From: an uncultured Lachnospiraceae bacterium
GTDB taxonomy: Bacteria; Bacillota; Clostridia; Lachnospirales; Lachnospiraceae
NCBI GenBank assembly: GCA_947626395.1
Contig: CANQRU010000010.1
Coordinates: 1 to 64,000, forward strand
Length of the DNA stretch: 64,000 nt
Reading direction: 5' to 3'
Shown here one piece after another: positions 8,970 through 16,393 of this stretch. Under the pieces are notes generated by a model that was not told the origin of the DNA, made no database searches, and saw nothing but the letters and a program-made list of their open reading frames with translations. The position numbers were made by a program, and so were the translations under genes. Every line of letters begins with the position of its first letter. Within the stretch, counting starts at the first letter, position 1.

Positions 8970-9893
8970 ATGGCAGAAGGCAGGAAGGGATTCTTTGGAA
9001 GACTGGTGGAAGGTCTTCAGAAGACAAGAGATAATATCGTGTCCGGGATCGATTCGATCTTTTCCGGATTTTCGGCCATTGACGACGACTTCTACGAGGA
9101 GATCGAGGAGACCCTGATCATGGGCGATCTGGGGATCGCCACCACCATGAAGGTGATGGAGGATCTGCGGCAGCAGGTGAAGGAGCAGCATATCAAGGAG
9201 CCGTCCGAGTGCAAGACGCTTCTGATGGACAGCTTAAAGCGCCAGATGGATCTGGGCGAGAACGCCTATGAGTTTGAGAACCGGAAGAGCGTGGTCCTCG
9301 TGATCGGCGTCAACGGCGTGGGCAAGACCACATCCATCGGCAAGCTGGCCGGGCAGCTGAAGGACCAGGGAAAGCGGGTGATCCTGGCGGCGGCGGATAC
9401 CTTCCGCGCGGCCGCGGTGGAGCAGCTGACCGAATGGGCCGGAAGGGCCGGCGTGGAGATCATTGCCCATCAGGAAGGTTCCGATCCGGCCGCGGTGGTC
9501 TACGACGCGGTGGCGGCCGCCAAAGCCCGCGGCGCGGACGTGCTGATCTGCGATACCGCCGGGCGCCTTCATAACAAGAAGAACCTGATGGAAGAGCTGA
9601 AGAAGATCGACCGGGTCATCAGCCGGGAATATCCGGACGCTTACCGGGAGACGCTGGTGGTGCTGGACGGCACGACCGGACAGAACGCTCTGGCCCAGGC
9701 AAGACAGTTCATGGAGGCGGCCGATGTGACCGGCATTATCCTGACGAAGCTTGACGGGACGGCCAAGGGCGGCATCGCCGTGGCGATCCAGTCGGAGCTG
9801 GGGATCCCGGTCAAATATATCGGTATCGGCGAGAAGATCGACGATCTCCAGAAATTTGACGCGGACGCGTTCATTAACGCGTTGTTTGCATAA
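8970..9893 (+). CDS. ftsY: Signal recognition particle receptor FtsY
   Basis: A 307-residue SRP GTPase that docks ribosome-SRP complexes at the membrane. The N domain occupies residues 1-90. The G domain shows GVNGVGKTT (P-loop), DTAGR and TKLDG (guanine specificity). The short N-terminus lacks the long acidic A domain, as is usual in Firmicutes. AAAGGAGG precedes the ATG by 7 nt. The smc-ftsY order is conserved in this group. Confidence 0.97.
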   Translation: MAEGRKGFFGRLVEGLQKTRDNIVSGIDSIFSGFSAIDDDFYEEIEETLIMGDLGIATTMKVMEDLRQQVKEQHIKEPSECKTLLMDSLKRQMDLGENAYEFENRKSVVLVIGVNGVGKTTSIGKLAGQLKDQGKRVILAAADTFRAAAVEQLTEWAGRAGVEIIAHQEGSDPAAVVYDAVAAAKARGADVLICDTAGRLHNKKNLMEELKKIDRVISREYPDAYRETLVVLDGTTGQNALAQARQFMEAADVTGIILTKLDGTAKGGIAVAIQSELGIPVKYIGIGEKIDDLQKFDADAFINALFA

Positions 9894-9923
9894 AGAGAGA
9901 CAGGAAGAAAGGAATGATTTACC

Positions 9924-11141
9924 ATGATGACACTTGAGAGTTTCGAGGAAGCAACCGAAGTCGTAGGGAAAGTGATCCAGGAGACCAAGCTGGTTTACAG
10001 CGAATACTATTCCGAGCAGACCGGCAATAAGGTCTATTTCAAGCCGGAGAATATGCAGTATACCGGCGCGTACAAGGTCCGCGGCGCCTACTATAAGATC
10101 AGCACCCTGACCGCCGAGGAAGAGAAGAACGGCCTGATCACGGCTTCCGCCGGCAATCACGCCCAGGGCGTGGCCTACGCCGCCAAGCTGGCTGGCGTGC
10201 CGGCGACGATCGTGATGCCTACGGCGACGCCGCTCATTAAGATCAACCGCACGAAGAATTACGGGGCGGAAGTGATCCTTTACGGAGACGTCTTCGACGA
10301 GGCCTGTGAGTACGCGAAGAAGATCGCCGAAGAGAGGAAGATGGCATTTGTCCATCCTTTCGACGACCTGGCCGTGGCTACGGGACAGGGAACCATCGCG
10401 ATGGAGATCATCAAGGAACTGCCCACCGTGGATTACATCCTGGTACCCATCGGCGGCGGCGGCCTGGCGGCCGGCGTATCTACGCTTGCGAAGCTTCTGA
10501 ATCCGAAGATCAAGGTCATCGGCGTGGAGCCGTCCGGAGCCAACTGCATGCAGGAGTCTCTGAAGGCCGGCCATGTGGTTGCCTTAAAGTCGGTCAGCAC
10601 CATTGCCGACGGCACGGCCGTCAAGTGTCCCGGCGAGAAGATCTTCCCCTACATTCAGGAGAATGTGGACGACATCATCACCGTGGACGACAACGAACTG
10701 ATCGTGGCTTTCCTGGATATGGTGGAGAACCACAAGATGATCGTGGAGAATTCCGGCCTTCTGACCGTGGCTGCCCTGCGCCATATGGATGTGAAGAAGA
10801 AAAAGATCGTATCTATCTTAAGCGGCGGCAACATGGATATCATTTCCATGGCGTCCATCGTCCAGCACGGCCTGATCCAGCGCGACAGGGTCTTCACCGT
10901 CTCCGTGCTTCTGCCGGATAAGCCCGGACAGCTGGCTAAAGTGTCCACGCTTCTGGCGGAGCACCAGGGCAACGTCATCAAGCTGGAGCACAACCAGTTC
11001 ATCAGCATCAACCGCAACGCGGCGGTGGAGCTGCGGATCACGCTGGAGGCCTACGGCACCGACCACAAGAATGAGATCGTCCAGGCGCTGAACGACGCCG
11101 GTTACCGGCCGAAGGTCGTGAAATCGACGGGAGCGTTCTAG
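9924..11141 (+). CDS. ilvA: Threonine ammonia-lyase (catabolic type, with ACT domain)
   Basis: A 405-residue PLP enzyme that deaminates L-threonine to 2-oxobutanoate. The PLP lysine lies in the segment TGAYKVRGAYY, and the phosphate-binding loop is IGGGGLAAG. The SAGNHAQGVA stretch is typical. An ACT domain occupies about residues 325-405. Length and the single short ACT domain resemble the TdcB/biodegradative class rather than the longer biosynthetic IlvA of E. coli. Its product 2-oxobutanoate could give propionyl-CoA, a substrate of PduL, although the two genes are not in one operon. The gene symbol is by family; tdcB is an alternative. Confidence 0.9.
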   Translation: MMTLESFEEATEVVGKVIQETKLVYSEYYSEQTGNKVYFKPENMQYTGAYKVRGAYYKISTLTAEEEKNGLITASAGNHAQGVAYAAKLAGVPATIVMPTATPLIKINRTKNYGAEVILYGDVFDEACEYAKKIAEERKMAFVHPFDDLAVATGQGTIAMEIIKELPTVDYILVPIGGGGLAAGVSTLAKLLNPKIKVIGVEPSGANCMQESLKAGHVVALKSVSTIADGTAVKCPGEKIFPYIQENVDDIITVDDNELIVAFLDMVENHKMIVENSGLLTVAALRHMDVKKKKIVSILSGGNMDIISMASIVQHGLIQRDRVFTVSVLLPDKPGQLAKVSTLLAEHQGNVIKLEHNQFISINRNAAVELRITLEAYGTDHKNEIVQALNDAGYRPKVVKSTGAF

Positions 11142-11175
11142 AGCCGGAAGCATTCTGGAGCCGGGAGCGTTCTGA
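11125..11175 (+). repeat. Three 17-bp tandem repeats spanning the ilvA stop codon
   Basis: Units at 11125-11141, 11142-11158 and 11159-11175 share the pattern AGCCGGGAGCGTTCTGG with two or three changes each. The first unit encodes the last residues and stop of ilvA, and the next two extend past the stop, so the gene end seems to have been copied in tandem. Confidence 0.8.
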
Positions 11176-11204
11176 AGCAGCGAAAATTGAAAATTGAGCC
11201 GGAT

Positions 11205-11243
11205 AATAAGACGGAATATTATAGAATATTTCGTCTTATTTTA
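11205..11243 (+). terminator. Intrinsic terminator after ilvA
   Basis: AATAAGACGGAATATT (11205-11220) pairs with AATATTTCGTCTTATT (11225-11240) across an ATAG loop, with one G-T pair. A-rich sequence before and T-rich after suggest activity in both directions. Confidence 0.85.
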
Positions 11244-11327
11244 ATAAATCGATAGAATTTTTTGTTAAAATATGCTATACTGTAAAGACTAACCGGTAAG
11301 ACATAGAGAGAAAGGGAGGGCTTCGGC

Positions 11328-12119
11328 ATGATGATTGAACTTGGCAGGGCGAAACGGCAGGTTATTCAGTCCATCTGTGAAGGCAGCAGGGATGTGCTGC
11401 TGCGCGGCGCGGCGGAAGGCGCCATCGGCCGGGTGTGGGTGCCCCATCTGACGAATCCTTCCTACTGTCTGGTGGTGGTCGGAGATTTTGCCTACCTTCT
11501 GGGGCTGCCGCCCAGGGGCGAGAAGGCGCTGGATCTGAAGGGCCAGATCTTCGAGTCGGCGCAGCAGGCCTTTCTCTATCCGCAGGATGAGCGGTGGGCC
11601 GACTGGCTGGAAGAACAGTTTCCGGCCCAGCTGCGTATCGTGACCCGTTACGCGCTTAAGAAGGACGAACATCATTTCGATCTGGAGAAGCTTCGGAACT
11701 ATGTGAAGTCGGTGCCGAAGGGCGTCCGGATCCGCCGGATCGATGAGAGGCTCTACCATCAGGTCATGAAGGAGGAATGGAGCCGCGACCTCTGCTCGAA
11801 TTTCGATACTGCTGAGAGGTTTCTGGAGTATGCTTTCGGTTATGTGGCGCTTAAGGGACGCGAGCTGATCGCCGGCTGTTCCTGTTACGGCGTCAGCGAG
11901 GGAATGATGGAGATCGAGGTGGACACGCGGAAGGACTGGCGGCGACAGGGTCTGGCACTGGCCTGCAGCGCGGCGTTCGTTCTGGAGTGTCTGGACAAGG
12001 GACTGGTCCCCAACTGGGACGCGGTCAACCTCCAGTCAGTGGGACTGGCGGAGAAGTTAGGGTATGTATTTGAGAGAGAGTATCAGGTGTATCGTCTGAA
12101 GGAAATGGAGGAAAGGTAA
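11328..12119 (+). CDS. GNAT family N-acetyltransferase
   Basis: A 263-residue protein that appears to belong to the two-part GNAT_acetyltran family of Firmicutes: a variable N-terminal domain (1-125) and a C-terminal acetyl-CoA-binding domain. The segment EIEVDTRKDWRRQGLALACSA carries the R/Q-x-x-G-x-A acetyl-CoA loop. The substrate is unknown. A weak -10-like TATACT at 11276-11281 lies upstream, without a convincing -35. Only 3 nt separate it from deoC, so the two are probably co-transcribed. Confidence 0.75.
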   Translation: MMIELGRAKRQVIQSICEGSRDVLLRGAAEGAIGRVWVPHLTNPSYCLVVVGDFAYLLGLPPRGEKALDLKGQIFESAQQAFLYPQDERWADWLEEQFPAQLRIVTRYALKKDEHHFDLEKLRNYVKSVPKGVRIRRIDERLYHQVMKEEWSRDLCSNFDTAERFLEYAFGYVALKGRELIAGCSCYGVSEGMMEIEVDTRKDWRRQGLALACSAAFVLECLDKGLVPNWDAVNLQSVGLAEKLGYVFEREYQVYRLKEMEER

Positions 12120-12122
12120 TTT

Positions 12123-12815
12123 ATGGACAGAAAGACAATGTTTCAGGCAGTGGATCACACGCTCCTGGCGCAGGGCGCCACATGGGAGGAGATCCGGCAG
12201 CTGTGCGACGACGCGGTAAAATACGGCACGGCGTCCGTCTGCATTCCGCCGTCCTATGTGAAGCGGGCGAAGGAGTATCTGGGAGATAAGATGGCGGTCT
12301 GTACGGTCATCGGCTTTCCCAACGGCTATAATACCACGGCGGTCAAGGTGTTTGAGACCGAGGACGCTATTAAGAATGGCGCGGACGAGATCGACATGGT
12401 CATCAACATCGGCGATCTGAAGGATAAGAATTATCAGAAGATCCTGGATGAGATCCGCGCTCTCAAGACCGTCTGCGGCGGCCATATTCTGAAGGTCATT
12501 ATCGAGACCTGCCTGCTGACCGACGAAGAGAAAGTGAAAATGTGCGAGATCGTGACCGAGGCGGGAGCGGATTACATCAAGACTTCTACCGGCTTTTCCA
12601 AGGCGGGCGCCACGTTCGCGGATATTAAGCTGTTTGCGGAGCATGTCGGACCGGGCGTGAAGATGAAGGCGGCGGGAGGCATCTCGTCCTTCGCGGACGC
12701 GGAGGAATTCCTGCATCTGGGCGCGTCCCGGCTTGGCACCAGCCGCATTGTGAAACTGGCGAAGGCGGAGGAGGAATCCCATGGACAGGAAAAGTCTGAT
12801 CAGAGCGGCTATTGA
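12123..12815 (+). CDS. deoC: Deoxyribose-phosphate aldolase
   Basis: A 230-residue class I aldolase that splits 2-deoxyribose 5-phosphate to acetaldehyde and glyceraldehyde 3-phosphate. The Schiff-base lysine is in IKTSTGF and the second active-site lysine in [18 protein letters not shown] is also typical. The C-terminus overlaps the start of cdd by 35 nt. With cdd and pdp it forms a pyrimidine deoxynucleoside catabolic route. Confidence 0.96.
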   Translation: MDRKTMFQAVDHTLLAQGATWEEIRQLCDDAVKYGTASVCIPPSYVKRAKEYLGDKMAVCTVIGFPNGYNTTAVKVFETEDAIKNGADEIDMVINIGDLKDKNYQKILDEIRALKTVCGGHILKVIIETCLLTDEEKVKMCEIVTEAGADYIKTSTGFSKAGATFADIKLFAEHVGPGVKMKAAGGISSFADAEEFLHLGASRLGTSRIVKLAKAEEESHGQEKSDQSGY

Positions 12816-13191
12816 GAATCTGCCGAATTCCTACGCTCCTTATTCGCATTTCCATGTATCGGCGGCTCTACTGTGTAAGGATGGAACCGTCTATACCGGT
12901 TTCAATATCGAAAACGCCACCTACACGCCGACGGTCTGCGCGGAGCGGAGCGCGTTCTTTCGGGCGATCAATGAAGGGAAACGGGAGTTTGAGGCCATCG
13001 TCATATGCGGCGGCTTAAACGGCGTGATCACCGATTACTGCTCGCCCTGCGGCGTCTGCCGGCAGGTGATGAAGGAATTCTGCGGGCCGGATTTCCTGGT
13101 GATCATGGCGAAGTCGGAAGAGGATTATATCGAGAGGACGCTGGAGGAGCTTCTGCCGCTGTCGTTCGGGGCGGAGATGCTCGGGAAGTAG
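12781..13191 (+). CDS. cdd: Cytidine deaminase
   Basis: A 136-residue homotetrameric-type cytidine deaminase (cytidine or deoxycytidine to uridine or deoxyuridine). The zinc site shows CAERSAF (Cys plus catalytic Glu) and PCGVCRQV (two Cys), the three-cysteine form used in Bacillus. It begins inside deoC in a different frame, with GGAGGAATCCC just upstream, so translation is probably coupled. Confidence 0.96.
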   Translation: MDRKSLIRAAIENLPNSYAPYSHFHVSAALLCKDGTVYTGFNIENATYTPTVCAERSAFFRAINEGKREFEAIVICGGLNGVITDYCSPCGVCRQVMKEFCGPDFLVIMAKSEEDYIERTLEELLPLSFGAEMLGK

Positions 13192-13269
13192 CGCGGCGGA
13201 TCTGCCGTCTGCGGGAGTGGTTCGGCGAGTGACGGACGGCGATATATTTCCATGCGAATAAGAGTGGTA

Positions 13270-13298
13270 CAGAAAGGGTGCCGACGGTACGCTTTCTG
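13270..13298 (+). promoter_or_regulatory. Hairpin in the cdd-pdp gap
   Basis: CAGAAAG (13270-13276) pairs with CTTTCTG (13292-13298), and an inner GTGCC/GGTAC stem closes a GAC loop. There is no T-run, so it is more likely an mRNA processing or stability element than a terminator. The 142-nt gap otherwise shows nothing I can name. Confidence 0.45.
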
Positions 13299-13333
13299 CA
13301 AATAAGCATGATGCTAAAAGGGGATAATGAGTT

Positions 13334-14659
13334 ATGATAAGAATGTATGATCTGATCGAAAAGAAGAAGCACGGCGGCGCTCTTTCTGAGGAAGAGATCC
13401 ACGCTATGGTGACCGGTTATGTGGCCGGGGAGATCCCGGACTACCAGATGTCGGCCATGCTGATGGCGATCTATTTTCAGGGAATGAACGCGCAGGAAAC
13501 CACATATCTTACTATGGAGATGGCCCATTCCGGCGATACGGCGGATCTGTCGGGGATCGAAGGCATCAAGGTAGATAAGCACAGCACCGGCGGCGTGGGA
13601 GACAAGACGTCTCTCGTCATCGGTCCGATCGCGGCGTCCCTGGGCGTTAAGATCGCCAAGATGTCGGGGCGGGGGCTGGGCCACACCGGCGGGACCCTGG
13701 ATAAGCTGGAATCGATCCCGGGACTTACGACAAGTATCGATAAGGAGCGTTTTTTCGAGATTGTAAATGAGACCGGCATCGCCATCATCGGACAGACCGG
13801 CAACATGGTTCCGGCGGACAAGAAGCTCTACGCCCTCCGGGACGTGACGGCGACGGTGGACAGCGTGCCGCTGATCGCCTCATCGATCATGAGCAAGAAG
13901 CTGGCGGCCGGCAGCGACGCCATCGTGCTGGACGTAAAGACCGGCAGCGGCGCGTTCATGAAGACGCTGGAGGATTCCATTGCCCTTGCGAAAGAGATGG
14001 TCGCCATCGGTGTCGGCGCGGGACGGAAATGCTGCGCGCTGATCACGGATATGGACGTGCCGCTCGGACGCGCCATCGGCAACGCCATGGAGGTGAAGGA
14101 AGCCGTTTTGACGCTGCGGGGCGAAGGACCGGCGGATCTGACGGAGGTATGCCTGCAGCTGGCCTCGAATATGCTTTTCATGGCGGAGAAGGGAAGTATT
14201 TCCGAATGCCGCGCTCTGGCGGAGAAGGCCATGGCGGACGGCAGCGCCGTGGATGTGCTGGCGGCCATGGTGAAGGCCCAGGGAGGCGATCCGGATTATA
14301 TCTGCGATACGTCCCTGTTCCGTGAGGCGCCGTACAGGAAGGAAGTGCTGTGTCCGGCTGACGGATATATCACCCATATCGATACCGAAGGCTGCGGGAT
14401 CGCGTCCACGATGCTTGGAGCCGGCCGGGCGAAGAAGGAAGACGTCATCGATTACAGCGCCGGGATCTATCTCCATAGGAAATACGGCGACCCGGTGAAG
14501 AAGGGCGATGTGCTTGCAGAAATGTACGCCTCCGACGAAGCGCTCTTTCACGGGGCGGAGCAGAAGTTCCTGGCGTCCTATACGATCGGCGCACAGCCCG
14601 CGGCGGAGAAAAAGCTGGTCTACGCCCGGGTGACGAAAGACGGCGTGGAGCGGTTTTGA
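13334..14659 (+). CDS. pdp: Pyrimidine-nucleoside phosphorylase
   Basis: A 441-residue family 3 nucleoside phosphorylase that converts uridine, deoxyuridine or thymidine and phosphate to base and (deoxy)ribose 1-phosphate. The signature KVDKHSTGGVGDKTSL is the phosphate-binding region. GRGLGHTGGTLDKLE and KTGSGAFM are also diagnostic. The N-terminus MIRMYDLIEKK fits the family start, and AAAGGGG lies upstream. The C-terminal alpha/beta domain is intact. It works with Cdd and DeoC in nucleoside salvage. Confidence 0.95.
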   Translation: MIRMYDLIEKKKHGGALSEEEIHAMVTGYVAGEIPDYQMSAMLMAIYFQGMNAQETTYLTMEMAHSGDTADLSGIEGIKVDKHSTGGVGDKTSLVIGPIAASLGVKIAKMSGRGLGHTGGTLDKLESIPGLTTSIDKERFFEIVNETGIAIIGQTGNMVPADKKLYALRDVTATVDSVPLIASSIMSKKLAAGSDAIVLDVKTGSGAFMKTLEDSIALAKEMVAIGVGAGRKCCALITDMDVPLGRAIGNAMEVKEAVLTLRGEGPADLTEVCLQLASNMLFMAEKGSISECRALAEKAMADGSAVDVLAAMVKAQGGDPDYICDTSLFREAPYRKEVLCPADGYITHIDTEGCGIASTMLGAGRAKKEDVIDYSAGIYLHRKYGDPVKKGDVLAEMYASDEALFHGAEQKFLASYTIGAQPAAEKKLVYARVTKDGVERF

Positions 14660-14718
14660 TCTTTTTTCACTTTTACTAATTATGACAGTTATTTCCACAT
14701 TTTTTTGTGAAAAATTGC

Positions 14719-14747
14719 TTGCCAAGAGGATGCTTATGTAGTATAAT
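14719..14747 (+). promoter_or_regulatory. SigA promoter of the 6S RNA
   Basis: TTGCCA (14719-14724) and TATAAT (14742-14747) are spaced by 17 bp. The start would be near 14754, just before the closing stem of the 6S RNA. Confidence 0.8.
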
Positions 14748-14753
14748 GATCGC

Positions 14754-14950
14754 AACAGAACAGATGTGATTCCTGGGATGTGCGACAACTCTTGCTTTCT
14801 TTGAACCTACATTGTGACAGAAGGGATTCCTATATTTTTCGGTGGATGTCAGGCCTCCGTTTGCAGTGGAAGGCAGAAGCCGGAGTGCGGTTGCCCACCT
14901 AGCTTGGCTAGGCGTCAAATAGTAAGAACCGGCATCTTGGGAGTTACAAA
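14754..14950 (+). ncRNA. ssrS: 6S RNA, RNA polymerase regulator
   Basis: The stretch is non-coding and has the closing elements of 6S RNA. TCCTGGGATGTGCGAC near 14772 corresponds to the CUGAGAUGUUCGC start of the E. coli RNA. CCGGCATCTTGGGA near 14929-14942 corresponds to its GGCGGCAUCUCGGAG end. The two pair as TCCTGGGATG with CATCTTGGGA, including G-U pairs. It has its own -10/-35 and a strong terminator. The length of about 190 nt is normal. 6S RNA mimics an open promoter and holds the SigA holoenzyme. Small reading frames across it have no ribosome sites and are not real. Ends are approximate. Confidence 0.82.
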
Positions 14951-14952
14951 TG

Positions 14953-14982
14953 AAAAAAGCAGCGAGCGATCGCTGCTTTTTG
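14953..14982 (+). terminator. Terminator of the 6S RNA
   Basis: AGCAGCGA (14958-14965) pairs with TCGCTGCT (14970-14977) across a 4-nt loop, extended by flanking A5/T5 and ending in a T-run. Confidence 0.9.
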
Positions 14983-15040
14983 TGTCGGGGGCAGGGCGCG
15001 GAGGCGTATGGATTTCGGCCGGCCGCTTTCTCCGTACGGC

Positions 15041-15069
15041 TTGCGTCCTCCGGCAAAATATGCTATTCT
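15041..15069 (+). promoter_or_regulatory. Promoter for the AI-2E family permease
   Basis: TTGCGT (15041-15046) and TATTCT (15064-15069) are 17 bp apart. The start would be near 15076, leaving a leader of about 70 nt. Confidence 0.55.
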
Positions 15070-15148
15070 ATAGGAAACGGAGATTACTGACATTTTCTCC
15101 GGGAACAGAAGAGTCGGACAACATATTTCTAAGGAACGAGGCATACAG

Positions 15149-16387
15149 ATGAAGGATCATAAATATGGCAAGTACATCGTTTGGGGAGTGACGGCATTTC
15201 TGGTGATCGTGGCCTGTATTCTGGTGACGCTCATGCTTCTGCGCTGGCAGGCGGTCCGGGGCGTGATCGATATGATCAATGAGATCCTGGCGCCGATCAC
15301 CTACGGCGTCATCCTGGCTTATCTGATGTCGCCGGTCTATAACCGCCTGTACGGCTGGACGGGAGCATTGCTTGAAAAGGCGGTGAAGAAGCCGGAGCGC
15401 AGGGCGTCGTTTTCCAAGGCCCTGGCCACGGTGGGAAGCCTGCTGTTTTTGGCGGCGGTCGTCATCGGCCTTATTTCGATGATCATTCCTACGGTGGTGG
15501 AGAGCATCATGGGCATCGTGAATTCCATTCCGTCCTATGTGCAGAAGATCTCCAGCTGGATCCAGACCATATTTGCCAACAACCCGGAAGTAGAGACGGC
15601 GGTGATGAACGCCTACCAGCACGGTGTGGACCGGCTGCTGGAGTGGACGAAGTCCACGGCCAACTGGATGCCGAATCTGGAGACCGCGTTAAGCAGCGTC
15701 TATTCCGGGGTCATGGGGATCGTCAACGTGACGAAGAACAGTCTGATCGGCGTTATCGTCATGATCTACCTGCTGAATATCAAGGATACGCTGACCGCCC
15801 AGGCGAAGAAGCTGGCTTACGGCCTCTTTTCCCTCCGGTTTGCGAATGAACTGGTGGAGAAATGCCGTTTCGTCCACAAGGTGTTCGGCGGGTTTATCCT
15901 GGGCAAGCTGATCGATTCGCTGATCATCGGGATCCTGACCTTCATCATCATGAGCCTTCTTAAAATGCCGTATACCATGCTGATCAGCGTGATCATCGGC
16001 GTGACGAACATCATACCGTTCTTCGGGCCGTTTATCGGAGCGATCCCGAGCGCGGTCCTGCTCCTTTTGGTAAGCCCGAAGCAGTGCCTGATCTTCCTGA
16101 TCCTGATCCTTCTGATCCAGCAGTTCGACGGGAATATCCTGGGACCGAAGATCCTGGGCAATTCCACGGGGCTTTCCAGCTTCTGGGTGCTGTTTTCGAT
16201 CCTGTTCTTCGGCGGCATCATGGGGCCGGTGGGCATGATCATCGGCGTGCCGACCTTTGCGGTGATCAGCCGCCTGCTGGCGGAAGCTGTGGAGAAGCGT
16301 CTGAAGAAGAAGTTATTGTCCGTCAATACGGACGATTACAGGGGACTGAAGCATATCGACGAAGACCGGAAAACTTTTGTCAGGTAG
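15149..16387 (+). CDS. AI-2E family transporter
   Basis: A 412-residue polytopic membrane protein of the AI-2E/YdiK/PerM superfamily. About eight hydrophobic segments are visible: two near the N-terminus (residues 9-60), one near 92-118, and five in the second half, which contains the conserved stretches GVTNIIPFFGPFIGA and GPKILGNSTGLSSFWVL. The region between about residues 115 and 190 is hydrophilic and probably extracytoplasmic. Family members are proposed exporters of small molecules or Na+/H+ antiporters; the substrate here is unknown. The next gene starts 6 nt later. Confidence 0.88.
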   Translation: MKDHKYGKYIVWGVTAFLVIVACILVTLMLLRWQAVRGVIDMINEILAPITYGVILAYLMSPVYNRLYGWTGALLEKAVKKPERRASFSKALATVGSLLFLAAVVIGLISMIIPTVVESIMGIVNSIPSYVQKISSWIQTIFANNPEVETAVMNAYQHGVDRLLEWTKSTANWMPNLETALSSVYSGVMGIVNVTKNSLIGVIVMIYLLNIKDTLTAQAKKLAYGLFSLRFANELVEKCRFVHKVFGGFILGKLIDSLIIGILTFIIMSLLKMPYTMLISVIIGVTNIIPFFGPFIGAIPSAVLLLLVSPKQCLIFLILILLIQQFDGNILGPKILGNSTGLSSFWVLFSILFFGGIMGPVGMIIGVPTFAVISRLLAEAVEKRLKKKLLSVNTDDYRGLKHIDEDRKTFVR

Positions 16388-16393
16388 GGGTGT

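Noticed and set aside
7321-9027. 568-codon minus-strand frame opposite smc and ftsY
   Set aside because: It mirrors the plus-strand coding pattern, has Leu/Gln/His-rich composition typical of antisense frames and no family motif.
14814-15152. 112-codon frame across the 6S RNA region
   Set aside because: No ribosome site, crosses the 6S RNA, its terminator and the next promoter; the RNA explains the sequence better.
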